64,000 bases of DNA from Amborella trichopoda (taxonomy: Eukaryota > Streptophyta > Magnoliopsida > Amborellales > Amborellaceae), in assembly GCF_000471905.2 (NCBI RefSeq), contig NW_006498435.1, positions 4,362,288 through 4,426,287 of the forward strand. Reading direction: 5' to 3'. Below the pieces are notes generated by a model, which was not told the origin of the DNA, made no database searches, and saw nothing but the letters and a program-made list of their open reading frames with translations. A program made the translations under genes and the position numbers. Shown in pieces: positions 1-10,379 of the stretch (positions are counted from its first letter, which is position 1; each line of letters begins with the position of its first letter).

Positions 1-1515
1 CCTTAATACAAAAAAAAGGTAGGAAAAGATGATCCCATATTTAAGAAAATCGCCTTCCAGCATGTGACTAGGGAAAATAATCAATTCGCCGACACCCTTG
101 CAACCCTTACTTCAATAGTCGATATTCCCCCAAAAATCACCATGCTCCCATTTTATATCAGAAACAAACATGACCCTTCCCCACCAAGTATCGTAAAAGA
201 AATAGAGCAAGAAAATGAGAATGATGGGGAAGTGTCTCTCGTGGCTTCAAATGCACTAGTTAAGTCAAAACCATGGTTCCATGATGTTATGTCCATGCTA
301 AAAGGTGAGTTATACCCCGAAAGAGCCACCACAAAGGATAAAGAAGTCCTTCGAAGGTTTTTGATGGGATTCTTGGTAAGAGGTGACCTCCTGTTCAAGA
401 AATCCTTCAATGACATCATTGTACGATGCCGAGATTAACCAGAAATTCACCAAGTATTGCAGAGCTGCACAATGAAGGAGGTAATTTTGGGACAGCCGCC
501 TTAGCTCAAAAAATCAGGCACCAAGGCTATTACTGGACCACCATGGCCGAAGACTGTTGGAAGTTCATTAAGACTTGTCCCAAATGTCAACTCAATGGAG
601 ACCTCATACATGCACCATCCGTATCACTCAACTCAACACCGCCCGTATGGCTCTTCGGCATGTGGGGTCTTGATATCATTGGAATGATATCATCAAAAGC
701 CTCAAACGACAACCGTTTTATATTAACGGCTACATAATACTTCACCAAATGGGTAGAGGCCGCATCATTTGTTAAAATTGAAGGCAAACATGTTGCCCAT
801 TTCATAGAGAATAATATCATATTCAGATTCGTTCCTGAGTCAATCAACACTGACAATGGATCCATCTCAAAAATGAAAAGGTCACTAAGGAGTGCAAAAG
901 GTTCAGGATAACACAGAACTTCTCCACACCTTACTACCCTCAAAGAAATGGAAAAGCGAAGGCCACATCAAAGGACTTCTCAGAATAATATACAAAATAA
1001 TAGAAGGCAGGAAAGATTAGCACAAAAAGCTAAATGACGCCCTATGGGCCTACCGGACAACTAAGAAGACTCCTACTGGCATGACCCCATACTCATTTGT
1101 GTATGGTATGGAGGCAGTGCTACCTATCGAGATTGAGTTACCATCTCTCTGAGTTCGTATTCATAAAAATTCGGATGGGGAACAAAAGATCGAAGCATGA
1201 ATCGCTGCCCTCATTAATTTGGATGAAAGATGACTACAAGCGACACAAAATATCGTTGCATATCAGCGTAGGGTCGAGAGGGCATACCAAAGAAACGTTG
1301 TTCCTCGACAATTCAAAGAAGGAGACATGGTACTCAAGAAAATCTTCCACATTCCAGCAAATCCACACCCTTTAGGCAAGTTCAAACCTAATTGGGAGGG
1401 GTCATTCGTAGTTATCAGAGTGCATGCAGGCAATTCTTATAAAATAAAAAATCAGGAGGGGTACGAACTCAACGACCCCATTTATACAATATATCTCAGA
1501 AAATACTACCCGTAA
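1..1515 (+). pseudogene. gypsy pol remnant: RNase H end and integrase (copy 1)
   Basis: Three reading-frame pieces (64-438, 426-737, 1327-1515) and the bases between them align with copy 2 integrase. Visible parts are the zinc-binding region (LHNEGG at 467-484, GYYW, then CPKC), the first core aspartate context (GLDIIGM), the second (TDNGS near 850), and the C-terminal end YKIKNQEGYELNDP...LRKYY. The second zinc-binding histidine found in copy 2 (GGHSG) is replaced here (GGNFG). Frameshifts near 430 and after 850, and a stop at 735, break the frame. It is the 3' end of a retrotransposon polyprotein and is not functional. Confidence 0.85.
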
Positions 1516-2642
1516 CGAACTAAAAAATGTGGTGAAAACCTGAAAAGGCAACACAAAGAAAATAATAATAATAAAAAAAAAAAAATGGATGTGGTGAAAA
1601 CCTGAAAAGGCATCACGGGTAAAAGAGAGAATAAAATCTCCAAGAGGGAACTTTCTATACAAAACACTCAAGTACAAATGAGTACTTACAAGTTCCAATA
1701 ATACTGCACAAGCAGACCCTGAGGATGAAGACTCCTCCTAAATCATGCAGGTTCCCAACATAACCAACTCAGAAAGATATAGGAGGTGACATGAATGGAA
1801 AACTAAAGTGATTTCGACGAACCCTGGAAAACGTTGAGACCCTCCAAGAGGAAAGACAACTTCGTGATTTCTAAGTTCTCACGATCCCAAAAGGGAATCC
1901 TTTCATCATCTTTGGGTAGACTATAACAAAGAAAATAACCACCAAAGGGACCACATGTAGCAAAACTGTAAGGCCCATCCCTTTCGAAAATGTTGTTTCA
2001 ATTTGATTGTTAAAATCATCGATTTTCAAAAGGTTTCTCTTTTTATAAGGGACTTCCTCCAACACTACAAGAGGATAAATTGTTAGTCACGTTGGCCTCG
2101 CTCTCGAAGACAACTTCTTATGCCTGTTATGAAGGCTAGAAACTAGCCAATCACTCCATGGTTGTATGAGTATAACTACCAAATACCACATATCAAAGAT
2201 GGGTGAACCTCGCCAATGACGATATTGGCTAGTCTGGGAGTGTTTTTCTCTTGACTGGATCTCCTGAGGCAAAATGGGGCAAGCTCATCCCTATGTGTGC
2301 GTTCGAGATAAAACCCTACAACTAAGGGGATGAATGTGTAAAAATTCAGCTTAAAGAGGTGTGTGCACGGAAGGTGTTTTATTTTGTATCATTGATCAAT
2401 CGCACACATGCAAGTTAAAAAAAAAAAAAATAATAGAGAAAAAGAAAGATCAATCAGAAAAAAAAATAATTTTCTGATCCTAATTTCATTAATTGAAATG
2501 GGCTTATTACAGGCTTTCATGCCATCAAATTTGGAATTGTGACTAAAGTTCCAATTATCCCAATGGACTTTAACAAAACTACTGAAAATAATGGTCATCG
2601 TGAGATCAACCCATTTTCAAAATATATATAAAAAAAAGGGTT
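1516..2642 (+). other. Post-pol tail of gypsy copy 1, non-coding
   Basis: This follows the pol stop and aligns with 42628-43640 of copy 2. It contains two copies of a short unit GGTGAAAACCTGAAAAGGCA (near 1531 and 1592) separated by A-rich DNA. No reading frame here is conserved between the two copies, so no gene is called. Confidence 0.6.
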
Positions 2643-3250
2643 CTATTTTGAGGGGGCGACACACCTAGTGTCGCTCAGCCCTCTTTCTCCCCTATGTGGG
2701 GCAAATAAAAAAAAAAAAAAAAAATGTTTGGGTGACACACTTAGTGTCGCTCGGGCTACACCACTGGTGTCGCCCATGATCTTTTTTGTCTTTGTTTTAT
2801 TTTGATAAAGAAAATAAAAAAATAAAAATTTTTGCTTGGCGGCATGTCTCGTGTCGCCCAGGCGACACACCTTGTGTCGTCCGGGCGACACGGTCCGAGT
2901 TGCCCAATCTGATACAAAAAAAAAAAAATGCTTAGCGACATGTCTCGTGTCTCCCAACTTGATACAAAAAAAAAAAAAAATTGCTTGACGGCAGTTCTCA
3001 TGCCACCTGGGCGACACGGTCTGTGTCACCCAACCCTCTTTACATCCTTATTAAAAAAAAAAAAAAGTTTTTGTGGGCGACACAACCTGTGTCGCCCAAC
3101 TAAAATTTTGTTTTCACCCCACAACTAAGGCAACTAAAAAAAAACAAATTTTTAGTGGGCGACATGCCCAGTGTCGCACAACTCTTTTCTCACCTCATTA
3201 AAAAAAAAAAAAAGAGGTGTTTTCTTTGGGGGACACTAGTAGTGTTGCCC
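2643..3250. repeat. GGGCGACAC/GTGTCGCCC inverted-motif repeats separated by poly-A runs
   Basis: At least ten short GC-rich segments of the form GGCGACAC-n-GTGTCGCC alternate with runs of 10-18 A. The motif reads the same on both strands, so each unit can form a short hairpin. The block is in the copy 1 tail, but the matching place in copy 2 (about 43640-43760) lacks it. Related motifs occur in the LTR at 4856-5025. Cysteine- and histidine-rich translations of this block are artefacts of the repeat. Confidence 0.8.
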
Positions 3251-3342
3251 AAGTTTTTGTTTTTGGACAAAACTGCCCCTCTCAAGATTTGAGTCCTTGG
3301 GGTCAATTTTTGGGTTTTTTTTTTTAAAAAAAAATTCCATAT

Positions 3343-3790
3343 GCTCCTCGGTGGCATGCGCCTAAACTGTCAACCGGCTTCAAAATCTTTTGCTCCTTGA
3401 TTGCATGAGTCTAAACTACCAACCAATTTCAGAAAAATCTTTTTCTCTATGGTGGCATGAGTCTAAACTGCCAACCAGGATTCAGATCGTCAAACTCATG
3501 CAACATTAAAAGACCAGCTAACATGTCAAACTCGTGCGACATTAAAAATTCGAGCTAACACGTCAAACTCGTGCGACATTAAAAAAACCGAGCTAATACG
3601 TCAAACTCGTGCGACGTTAAAAAGTCGAGCTAATACGTCTAACCCCGTATGACGTAAAAGGTTGGGCCATCGAGCTCGACGTCAAACTCATGCGACGTAA
3701 AAGAGCCGAGACATGTACTGTCTATCCCCGTATGATGTAAAAGGTCGGGTGTATGGTCCATTGCTGCATGACGCTAAACTGCTTAGAGGG
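3343..3790. repeat. Two tandem repeat blocks in the gypsy copy 1 tail
   Basis: First block (3343-3480): about three units of some 60 bp built around TGCTCC-TTGGTGGCATGA and CTAAACTGCCAACC. Second block (3485-3790): six or more diverged units of about 37-60 bp carrying CGTCAAACTCGTGCGACG followed by TTAAAA and CGAGCTAA. Both blocks recur in copy 2 (43765-43910 and 43911-44290), so they belong to the family and are not chance local expansions. Confidence 0.8.
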
Positions 3791-4369
3791 CTCTATGGTT
3801 GTAGGATTTAAAATTGTTAACCAACCCTGTTTTTCGAAATATCTTCCTCTTTTCAAAATTTTCATTTTCTGTCTTGTATTTTCAAAAACGTTAATTTCTT
3901 TGTTAAAATCATAGCCTGTATCTACTCCAGGTTATGTGTCAAATCCCTTCCTACATTCAAAAATTTGTAAAAAGACTTGTAAAAACGAAGGAACTTGGAC
4001 ACACGTATACGATGAACACCGCGTTGCTGCGATGATGCGTTGCTGCCTAGCCTCTCTATTCAAAATTGCTCAAACAAGTCTCGTCCTATAGAAAGCCTTT
4101 TCTTATAGACAGACTTAGGAAACCCTAAGGAAATCAAATAAATTGCCAGACTTGAAAATTTTCAAACTGAGAAAACCCCTGAGGTCAAGTGGCATGGCTT
4201 TAAAATCCACCTCTAGTTTCAAGATTGCGTAGCTCGCCGAAACCTCACGCTGAAAACCCTAGGATGAAAATGCCCTAGGTGGGTGAGCATGGGATGCAAT
4301 GGCTTGGAGGGATAGTTGGTGTGCCATCTGCTCATGTGACATCGGGATGACATTCATCTTTGACATTCT

Positions 4370-4530
4370 CCTGCCCCTCGAAGGATAGGGAGCATCAGAG
4401 AGTCTACTGTTGCTACTCACCTGTCCCTCGAAGGAAGAGGAGTGCATGTTCGCCTGCCCATCGAAGGACAGGGAACGCCAGAGTGTCTACTTCTTTGCCA
4501 CTCACCTGTCCCTCGAAGGACAAGGAGTGC
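4370..4530. repeat. Hairpin repeats CCTGTCC-CTCGAA-GGACAGG ahead of the polypurine tract (copy 1)
   Basis: Four units lie at about 4371, 4421, 4453 and 4506. Each has a 7-bp inverted arm (CCTGTCC/GGACAGG, with some changes) around CTCGAA, spaced 30-55 bp apart. The last unit ends about 15 bp before the polypurine tract. Copy 2 has four matching units at 44849-45005. Confidence 0.75.
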
Positions 4531-4544
4531 CAAAGAGGGGCAAA
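4531..4544 (+). other. Polypurine tract (plus-strand priming site) of copy 1
   Basis: CAAAGAGGGGCAAA lies directly before the LTR start TGTAGACACC. The same tract precedes the LTR of copy 2 (45010-45023). Its purine run and position suit the second-strand primer of an LTR retrotransposon. Confidence 0.75.
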
Positions 4545-5694
4545 TGTAGACACCCCATTTTAAATCTGGCAAATTATGTGGTTTTCTTATCCCTTAGGAC
4601 CACACTTAACCTAGTAAACCCATATCCATAGTTCACATAGCCTACCTTGTGATCCAAAACTAGTTTGCCTGCCTGGAACCCTACAGAAACCCTATTTTGA
4701 CCCAAATTTCTACAAATGCCCTGTTTTACCAAAAAACTCATTAAAAATAGTAAAACAATCTGTTTTGACCCAAATTTTCTCTAAGAGCTTCACAAGAGGT
4801 TGAGGAACACATCTGAAAAGAAAAAATTGAATTTCGATAAGTTTTGGTTTGGACAACATGGGGCGTGCCACCCAGGTGACACGACCCGTGCTGCCTGGGC
4901 GACACGACCCGTGCCACCCAGCCTTGGGTGACATGGGGCATGTCGCCCAGGCGACATGACTTGTGCCACCCTGGCGACATGCCCCGTACAACTCAGGTGA
5001 CATGACCCATGCCGCCTAGATCCGGGACCCTCAACTTTTGACTTTTTTACCGAGGATTTGCTTATTACGCATGCTTATCCTTCCCAACGAGTTTGGATCC
5101 CCATAAGACCTCTTTTCGTGGTCATTTTGAGGGGAAGGAGGCTTGAGATAAGAGAGAAAAAAACCTAGAGATAGAGATTAGAAACCCTAGAGAGCTGCAG
5201 AAGAGGGAAATCTGAAAGAAAAATTCAAAGAGAAAACCCTAATCTAAGCCTGAGAACCCTAGTTATAATCTATTTTTAGGGCACAACCACCCTACCACTA
5301 CCAGAGACTTGCTGATTGACATCTGGACCAGAAGGGCAAAGGAACCGGTTCTAATACGGGCGAGCCCTCGGAGGCTCGGGAAGCCCGAGCCATCTGGCCT
5401 GGTCCGGTATTCTCTTCTCCTTCATTTCCTCTTTCCTTTCATTGTATTTATTTTATTTTGATCTGGCTTTGATTTGTTTTGATTGAAAATCGTGTTTTGA
5501 AATGCTTTGAATCACACTGGCTCCGCCACAGAACCGAGAGCAGATCTGCTCGTTTCTGGGCAGATCTGATCTCAAATCTGAATTCGATTGTTCCCACCTT
5601 CTATTATTTCTTTTCATTTTCATTTTCATCAGTTTAAAGTGTCAGATCATAGTGATCTATTTTTGCAGATCGCTTCGATTTTGTGTTGTAAACA
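4545..5694 (+). repeat. 3' LTR of gypsy copy 1
   Basis: It starts TGTAGACACCCC after the polypurine tract and ends GTAAACA. The end is fixed by alignment with copy 2, whose LTR ends ATAAACA at 46492; beyond these points the two flanks are unrelated. Length is 1150 bp. It contains GGCGACAC-type motifs (4856-5025) and a GA-rich stretch (5140-5230). The sequence right of 5694 is MULE transposase, so the LTR end is an insertion junction. Confidence 0.8.
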
Positions 5695-7431
5695 CCATCT
5701 TCTTTGAAAAATCTTCCATGAGCTTAACCCTTAGGCATTCAAGGAGTTTAATAAGGGGCTTCCCCCCAGCGTTTAATATCCACTTGTTATATGATTCAGA
5801 TATGTTCGATGTAAGATGATTGTATCTACACCCCTGAAAATATGTGTTTGCCCAATATTTCAGATGTTGTAACATGATCCAGTCATATACCTCAACATTT
5901 ACACTCTTAATCTTTATCATGCACTCATAGAAGTCTGTTATAGACAATGCACATGCAGCTTTCCAATAAAGCTTTATGAGCGCCAAATTTCTATAGTCAT
6001 TTTTAAAGTTATCGGCAAGGTGATTCATACAATAGCCTTGTTCACTGGTTGGAAATACTTTTTCAATTGCGACTTGTAACTCTTTTTGACGATCTAATAC
6101 AATAGTTAATGCTGGCAAATCAGGCCTCTCGCAAAATTGCTCATTAAGAAGCTTTAGAAACCAATTCCAATTTGATGTATTTTCACTCTAAACCACTACA
6201 TATGCTATATGAAATATATTTTCATTAGCATCTACCCCAATTGCAGCCAATAGTATCCATTTGTATCTTCCCTTAAAAAATTTCCCATCTAGTCTTATTA
6301 GTGCCCTACAACCAAATATAAACCATACAAACATGGACGATTGCCTATAAACACGCTCAAATCTATCATGATTATCTATTTGAATAATGGTCACGGTTCC
6401 TGAGTTAGTGATTTGATTCTTATGAAGGTATTTAACGAGATCCTCGTATGCCTTCACATGAGTACCATCATTTATCTCTTATGCAACCTCTTTGCCTTGC
6501 CATGCTTGTTGGTAATATAACATGACACCGTGATCATGTTGTATATTATTAACCACATCTTCAGGTGTCAGATTGGGCATATCATTCAAACAATCTTTGA
6601 TCTTGCTTGCCACCCAGTGGCTTTGGGCAAACAGCTGATGAACCCTACCTATTCCACAGGCACATGAGTGCATATCTAAAAACTTTTTCACCTTGAAGAA
6701 GTTTGTTGTATTAACCCTCCAATAGTGCACTTGCCATGAACACCTATCTACAGCACACCTCGCCCATACACATCTCACCACGCTTTTTATAAACTTCATA
6801 TTAAAGTATTGTAATATGGCATAATCAATAAGGTGATTACGACATGCCTGTATGTCATCAAAATTTTGACCCTCTCGAAGTACAACTTCGTAACGGTTAT
6901 TCCTAAAGGGGCTTTCTATCTAATCGATGTCGTCGATATGCCGCTCAATTCCTGAATCATGCTCATCTTCTACGTCTATGCCACCAACACATTCACTATG
7001 AACTACTTGCCCTGGTCGGGAAGTGCTGCAGAAAAAAAATTTAAGGACAAGTCAGAATTATCCTAACACGTAACAAAAAATTAACAAATAAGAAAATTAA
7101 TGATTTTCATTGCAAACTTCTTAGATGACCAATCTTTATATAGTGACGGGAGAATACCCTTCCTTCATATTTGCAATGTCGACATCATCATCAATACGTA
7201 TCATATTACTGTTACTTGGTAACTCTAGGTCAATATACCTAATAGTCATGGTACTTGGGGCATAAATTGATTCTTTTGACAAGTGATCCTTTACTTGGTC
7301 GGATGTTGAGATCCCCTTAAAAAAATATAACCTTCACATCCCTACCATCGTAGAAAATACATCCATCATTAGATTTACTCTTGAAAAAAACCACCAAAGT
7401 GTAAAATGATTTCCACTCTGTTGTCACCCAT
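5695..7431 (-). pseudogene. MULE (Mutator-like) transposase, truncated
   Basis: Reading leftward from an ATG at 7431, the first exon remnant (to about 7130) has a DGR...IDDDVDI segment typical of plant MULE N-termini. After a TTTTTTTTCTGCAG acceptor at 7025, the main part reads REGQNFDDIQACRNHLIDYAI, then the Cys/His segment, then LDGKFFKGRY (first catalytic Asp), LDRQKEL (second Asp), CMNHL and SNISESYN (catalytic Glu). From 6799 to 5695 one frame is kept and broken only by stops at 6479-6481 and about 6188. A frameshift and stops also occur in the first exon. The C-terminal SWIM zinc finger is missing because the gypsy LTR is inserted at 5694/5695. Confidence 0.85.
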
Positions 7432-7967
7432 TATTGTTGCGTACAAGCTCAATCACTGCATAGAAATTTCATATGAAAACAAATATAAAATACTTATAAG
7501 AAGGTTCAAAATAATTACATATAATGAGGATGTTGCATTTATAAAAGGACATTAGATTACAAAACAAATGCCATAATATAAATAAAATTACAATGACCAA
7601 CCCAACTACATCAAGTATTATAAAAAAAACATTATTTTGATGGCCAACAATTTACCAATTTATGCAATAATATAAATAAATCTAAAACTTGTTTATGCAA
7701 TATTTAAATCAAACTACATCAAGTACTATAGAAAAGCAACATAATATTTTGATGACATACCTATAAATAGTGTTGGTGTGTATATTTGATGCTATCAAAG
7801 ACCTTGCTCAAAGATTGATAAATAATAGATGATATGATAGAAAATGGATGAGAAAGATAGAAAATGGATGAGAGAGAGAGGAGGCTCAGAAAGAAGAAAA
7901 TGCTAAAGACATCATGAAAACAGGGTTTTATGAAAAAAAAAAATGGTAAAAAAAAAGGCAAGAGAAC
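7432..7967. other. AT-rich flank of the MULE, no gene seen
   Basis: AT-rich DNA lies upstream of the transposase start. A short purine-rich stretch (7845-7890, GATGAGA repeats) and poly-A runs are present. No coding signal was recognised. Confidence 0.4.
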
Positions 7968-8165
7968 ATTACGGTTATTTTAATACCGTATAATCTATAT
8001 AAAGTATTACGGTAGTTCGAGTACCGTAATTGGATATTATGACATTACTGTATAAAATGTGCTAAGAATTACAGTATATAAATTACCGTGTAAAATTTGC
8101 TAGTCATTACGGTATTTAAATTACTGTAATGTCCTTCACGGTACTATGACTATCGTGAAGGTCAT
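7968..8165. repeat. Cluster of ATTACGGTA motifs in both orientations
   Basis: About ten variants of ATTACGGTA / TACCGTAAT lie within 200 bp, in direct and inverted orientation, spaced 15-30 bp. They lie about 0.55 kb beyond the 5' end of the MULE transposase. Such clusters can be subterminal transposase-binding sites, but no terminal inverted repeat was confirmed, so that role is inference. Confidence 0.6.
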
Positions 8166-8459
8166 TTTGGTCTAAAAAAACTCGAAAATAATGAGAAAGG
8201 GTGTAGACTAGGTTTTTGGAAGTTGGAGGTTTTCTTCCAATTAAGCTAAAATATAAGTCTATTTGTGATAATTTTCCTTTATAATATGGACCCGGTTTCT
8301 ATGCGGCCAAGCCCGTATATGTAGAAATGAGGCCCTCTTAAAAATCTACTTTTGAGATGGATTTTAAGAATAAAATTTTAAAGACATATAATGTCTAACA
8401 TGGAGATGATGAATATGAAAATATAAATAAATTTAAAAAATTAGAAATAATAATTTTAG

Positions 8460-9414
8460 TAACAAGAGAACGCAGATACAGAGAAACCCACGAGAGGGAA
8501 CAGAGAAACGCAGAGGAATCAGAGAGAAGAGGAACCCAAGGGAAAGAGAGAAAAACCCAAAACAAGGAGAGAGATTATTATATATATTTAGCGAGAGAAA
8601 GAGAGATCCAAGCCCCAAACACAAGAGAAGAGAGAGAAACCCAAAAGGCCAAAACCATGGAAGACGACCAAAATACCTCTCACCCATTGCTCAGAGGGGG
8701 AAGAAAACTGACGGCCATCTGTGAGGCCTTGGTTCCCTCAAAAACAACACCAAAAATATTGCCCTTTTTTAATACGAAACATAGAAATATTTCTTCCTTT
8801 TTGGTTTTTGCAGTTCTTTTTTTTTTTTTATAATGGTTCAATGTAAATTTTGGGTACTCCAAAACATGTTGGTTTTATCATGGTTACTAATTTTGTGGAT
8901 TTTTTATGTAATTACTTCTCAAAAAATGGATTTTTGGGTATTTGAATTATTTATTTATTATAATATAGGAGTCATAGGAATATTTCTATCTTCTCATGTT
9001 TTCAATTTATTCTTTGACAAGGATTTGTGGATTTTATTTAATTTCTTTGATGATGGGTTCTTTATTTCTCCATTTCTACTTAATTTTTCTGAGTTTTATT
9101 TGTTTGCATTTCAATGTCTTCTGTGGGTTTTATGTTGCTTATTCCTATTAAATTTAGGAAATTTTTTTCCTATTCTTAAACCATCGAATATTTACTTATC
9201 CTATTTTTGGTGCTCTTTTTTTAGGTTGGAGAATTGATGGTGAAAAGAGGACTACCAGATGCTGTGACTTTGGTTTCATGGGTATTGTGGCCTTGTCCCC
9301 AAGGCTTGGGACATTGCTTCTTTGTGGTTCCACTTGCCTCTCTCTCAATTTCCCTTTCATTAGAAGGGTTTTTGATATCCCAGTGGAGAAGAGAGAGAAA
9401 GTGTTGATGATCTA
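8460..9414 (+). pseudogene. Long-chain fatty alcohol oxidase (FAO-like) 5'-end remnant
   Basis: A GA-rich leader (8460-8656) precedes an ATG at 8657. The frame 8657-8833 (58 aa) begins MEDDQNTSHPLLRGGRKL and continues TAICEALVPS. HPLLRGG and ICEA-IPS are N-terminal signatures of plant membrane long-chain alcohol oxidases (flavin GMC family, omega-oxidation of fatty alcohols). The segment normally between them is missing. A second exon follows a TTTTTTTAG acceptor (exon from 9225): [16 protein letters not shown], then in another frame [13 protein letters not shown] and [11 protein letters not shown], ending at a stop at 9412. A one-base deletion near 9285 causes the shift. No FAD-binding or catalytic domain follows, so this is a dead fragment. 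The T-rich DNA between the exons is intron-like. Confidence 0.75.
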
Positions 9415-9735
9415 GTCTAGAGAGAGAAAGTTGTTTTATGTTATGATACTCAGCTTTGTGCTTTTCAAGGAAGAGTTCAATGGATTCAAGCTTTTGGCCA
9501 ACTCATCAAAGAGAGAGTGAGCGGAGAGCGATGGATTAAAATTTATTTCCCTCTTCATTGCGATGGATTAAAGTTTATTTCCGTCTTCATTTACTGTTCT
9601 CTTTCGGTGTATTAGGCGGGAGAGAGAGTGAGGGGAGAGAAAGTGAAACATGTAGCAAGAGAGATGCAACAAGAGTGAGAAAGAGAAGTTTCAATATGTA
9701 AATGAAGAGAGAAGGGATTGGGTTTTAAAAAAAAA

Positions 9736-10120
9736 GGTGCGGTTTGTATTGAGCCTCGCTCTAAACTACAAATTAGAGCATACTTTCAAATAGTATGGAG
9801 AAATATAGTTTCAATACTGAAAATCTTTGTGATAGCCTTAAAGTATATTTTTATATTTATTTATAAAGTTTAAAGCTTAAAAAATAATGTAGATCAACAT
9901 ATCTATAAAAACTTAAAAATAAAATATTGAAAATTAATAGTCCAAAAATGTGATATAAAATATATTATTCTAAAACTTGAAATCCATTTTTTTTCTCATG
10001 TCTATGTATCTTAATGTCGAGATGATTAATTTAAAGATATTTAGGCATCAAAACAACATCTTCTAGTGAAATTTTTTAGGTAGGTTTAAATTTGATGGTT
10101 TAGAACCTCACAATATATGA
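9736..10120 (+). mobile_element. MITE, GGTGCG family, copy 1
   Basis: It starts GGTGCGGTTTG and carries the family core (TTTCAATACTGAAAATC, CTTGAAATCC, TTGATGGTTTAGAACC) shared with 22780-23165, 34854-35244 and others. Arms are partly inverted: CTCTAAACTACAAAT at left against the reverse of TTGATGGTTTAGAACC at right. The right terminus is degraded and no target duplication was found for this copy. It is non-coding. Confidence 0.7.
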
Positions 10121-10379
10121 TATTTTTTTTTAAAACAAAATATGTTTTTTTTCATATTTGTTTAAGTTAAAAAATAGATTTAAAAAATAGATTGACAGTG
10201 ATCAGAAAGATATTTTTAAAATTTTAGTTTTTTTAAAAAATAAAATCTAAAAATAAAAAATATTGAGATATTTTTCCCTTAATTTCGTTAAAAAATCAAA
10301 TATAAAAATAAGAAAAAATAAGAGATATAGAGATATTTTGGCCGTAATTATTTGGGCTAAGGGTCATTCCATGGCAATA

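Larger units (their letters stand above)
1..5694 (+). mobile_element. Ty3/gypsy (Tat-like) retrotransposon, copy 1, 3' portion
   Basis: The window opens inside this element. It shows in order the end of an RNase H region, integrase (to 1515), a 3-kb non-coding post-pol tail, a polypurine tract and a 3' LTR (4545-5694). The same order and closely similar sequence recur at 41145-46492 (copy 2), which fixes the family and the LTR end. The long tail after pol and the family's second RNase H domain (seen in copy 2) suit the plant Tat/Ogre group. Stops and frameshifts show that it is dead. The 5' part lies outside the window. Confidence 0.85.

Noticed and set aside
2643..3029. Cys/His-rich minus-strand frames resembling zinc-binding proteins
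   Set aside because: They are translations of the GTGTCGCC repeat block, with poly-Phe from A runs, and are absent in the sister copy.
8833..9237. 134-codon hydrophobic frame, possible membrane protein
   Set aside because: T-rich DNA lying exactly between the two FAO exon remnants; best read as intron.
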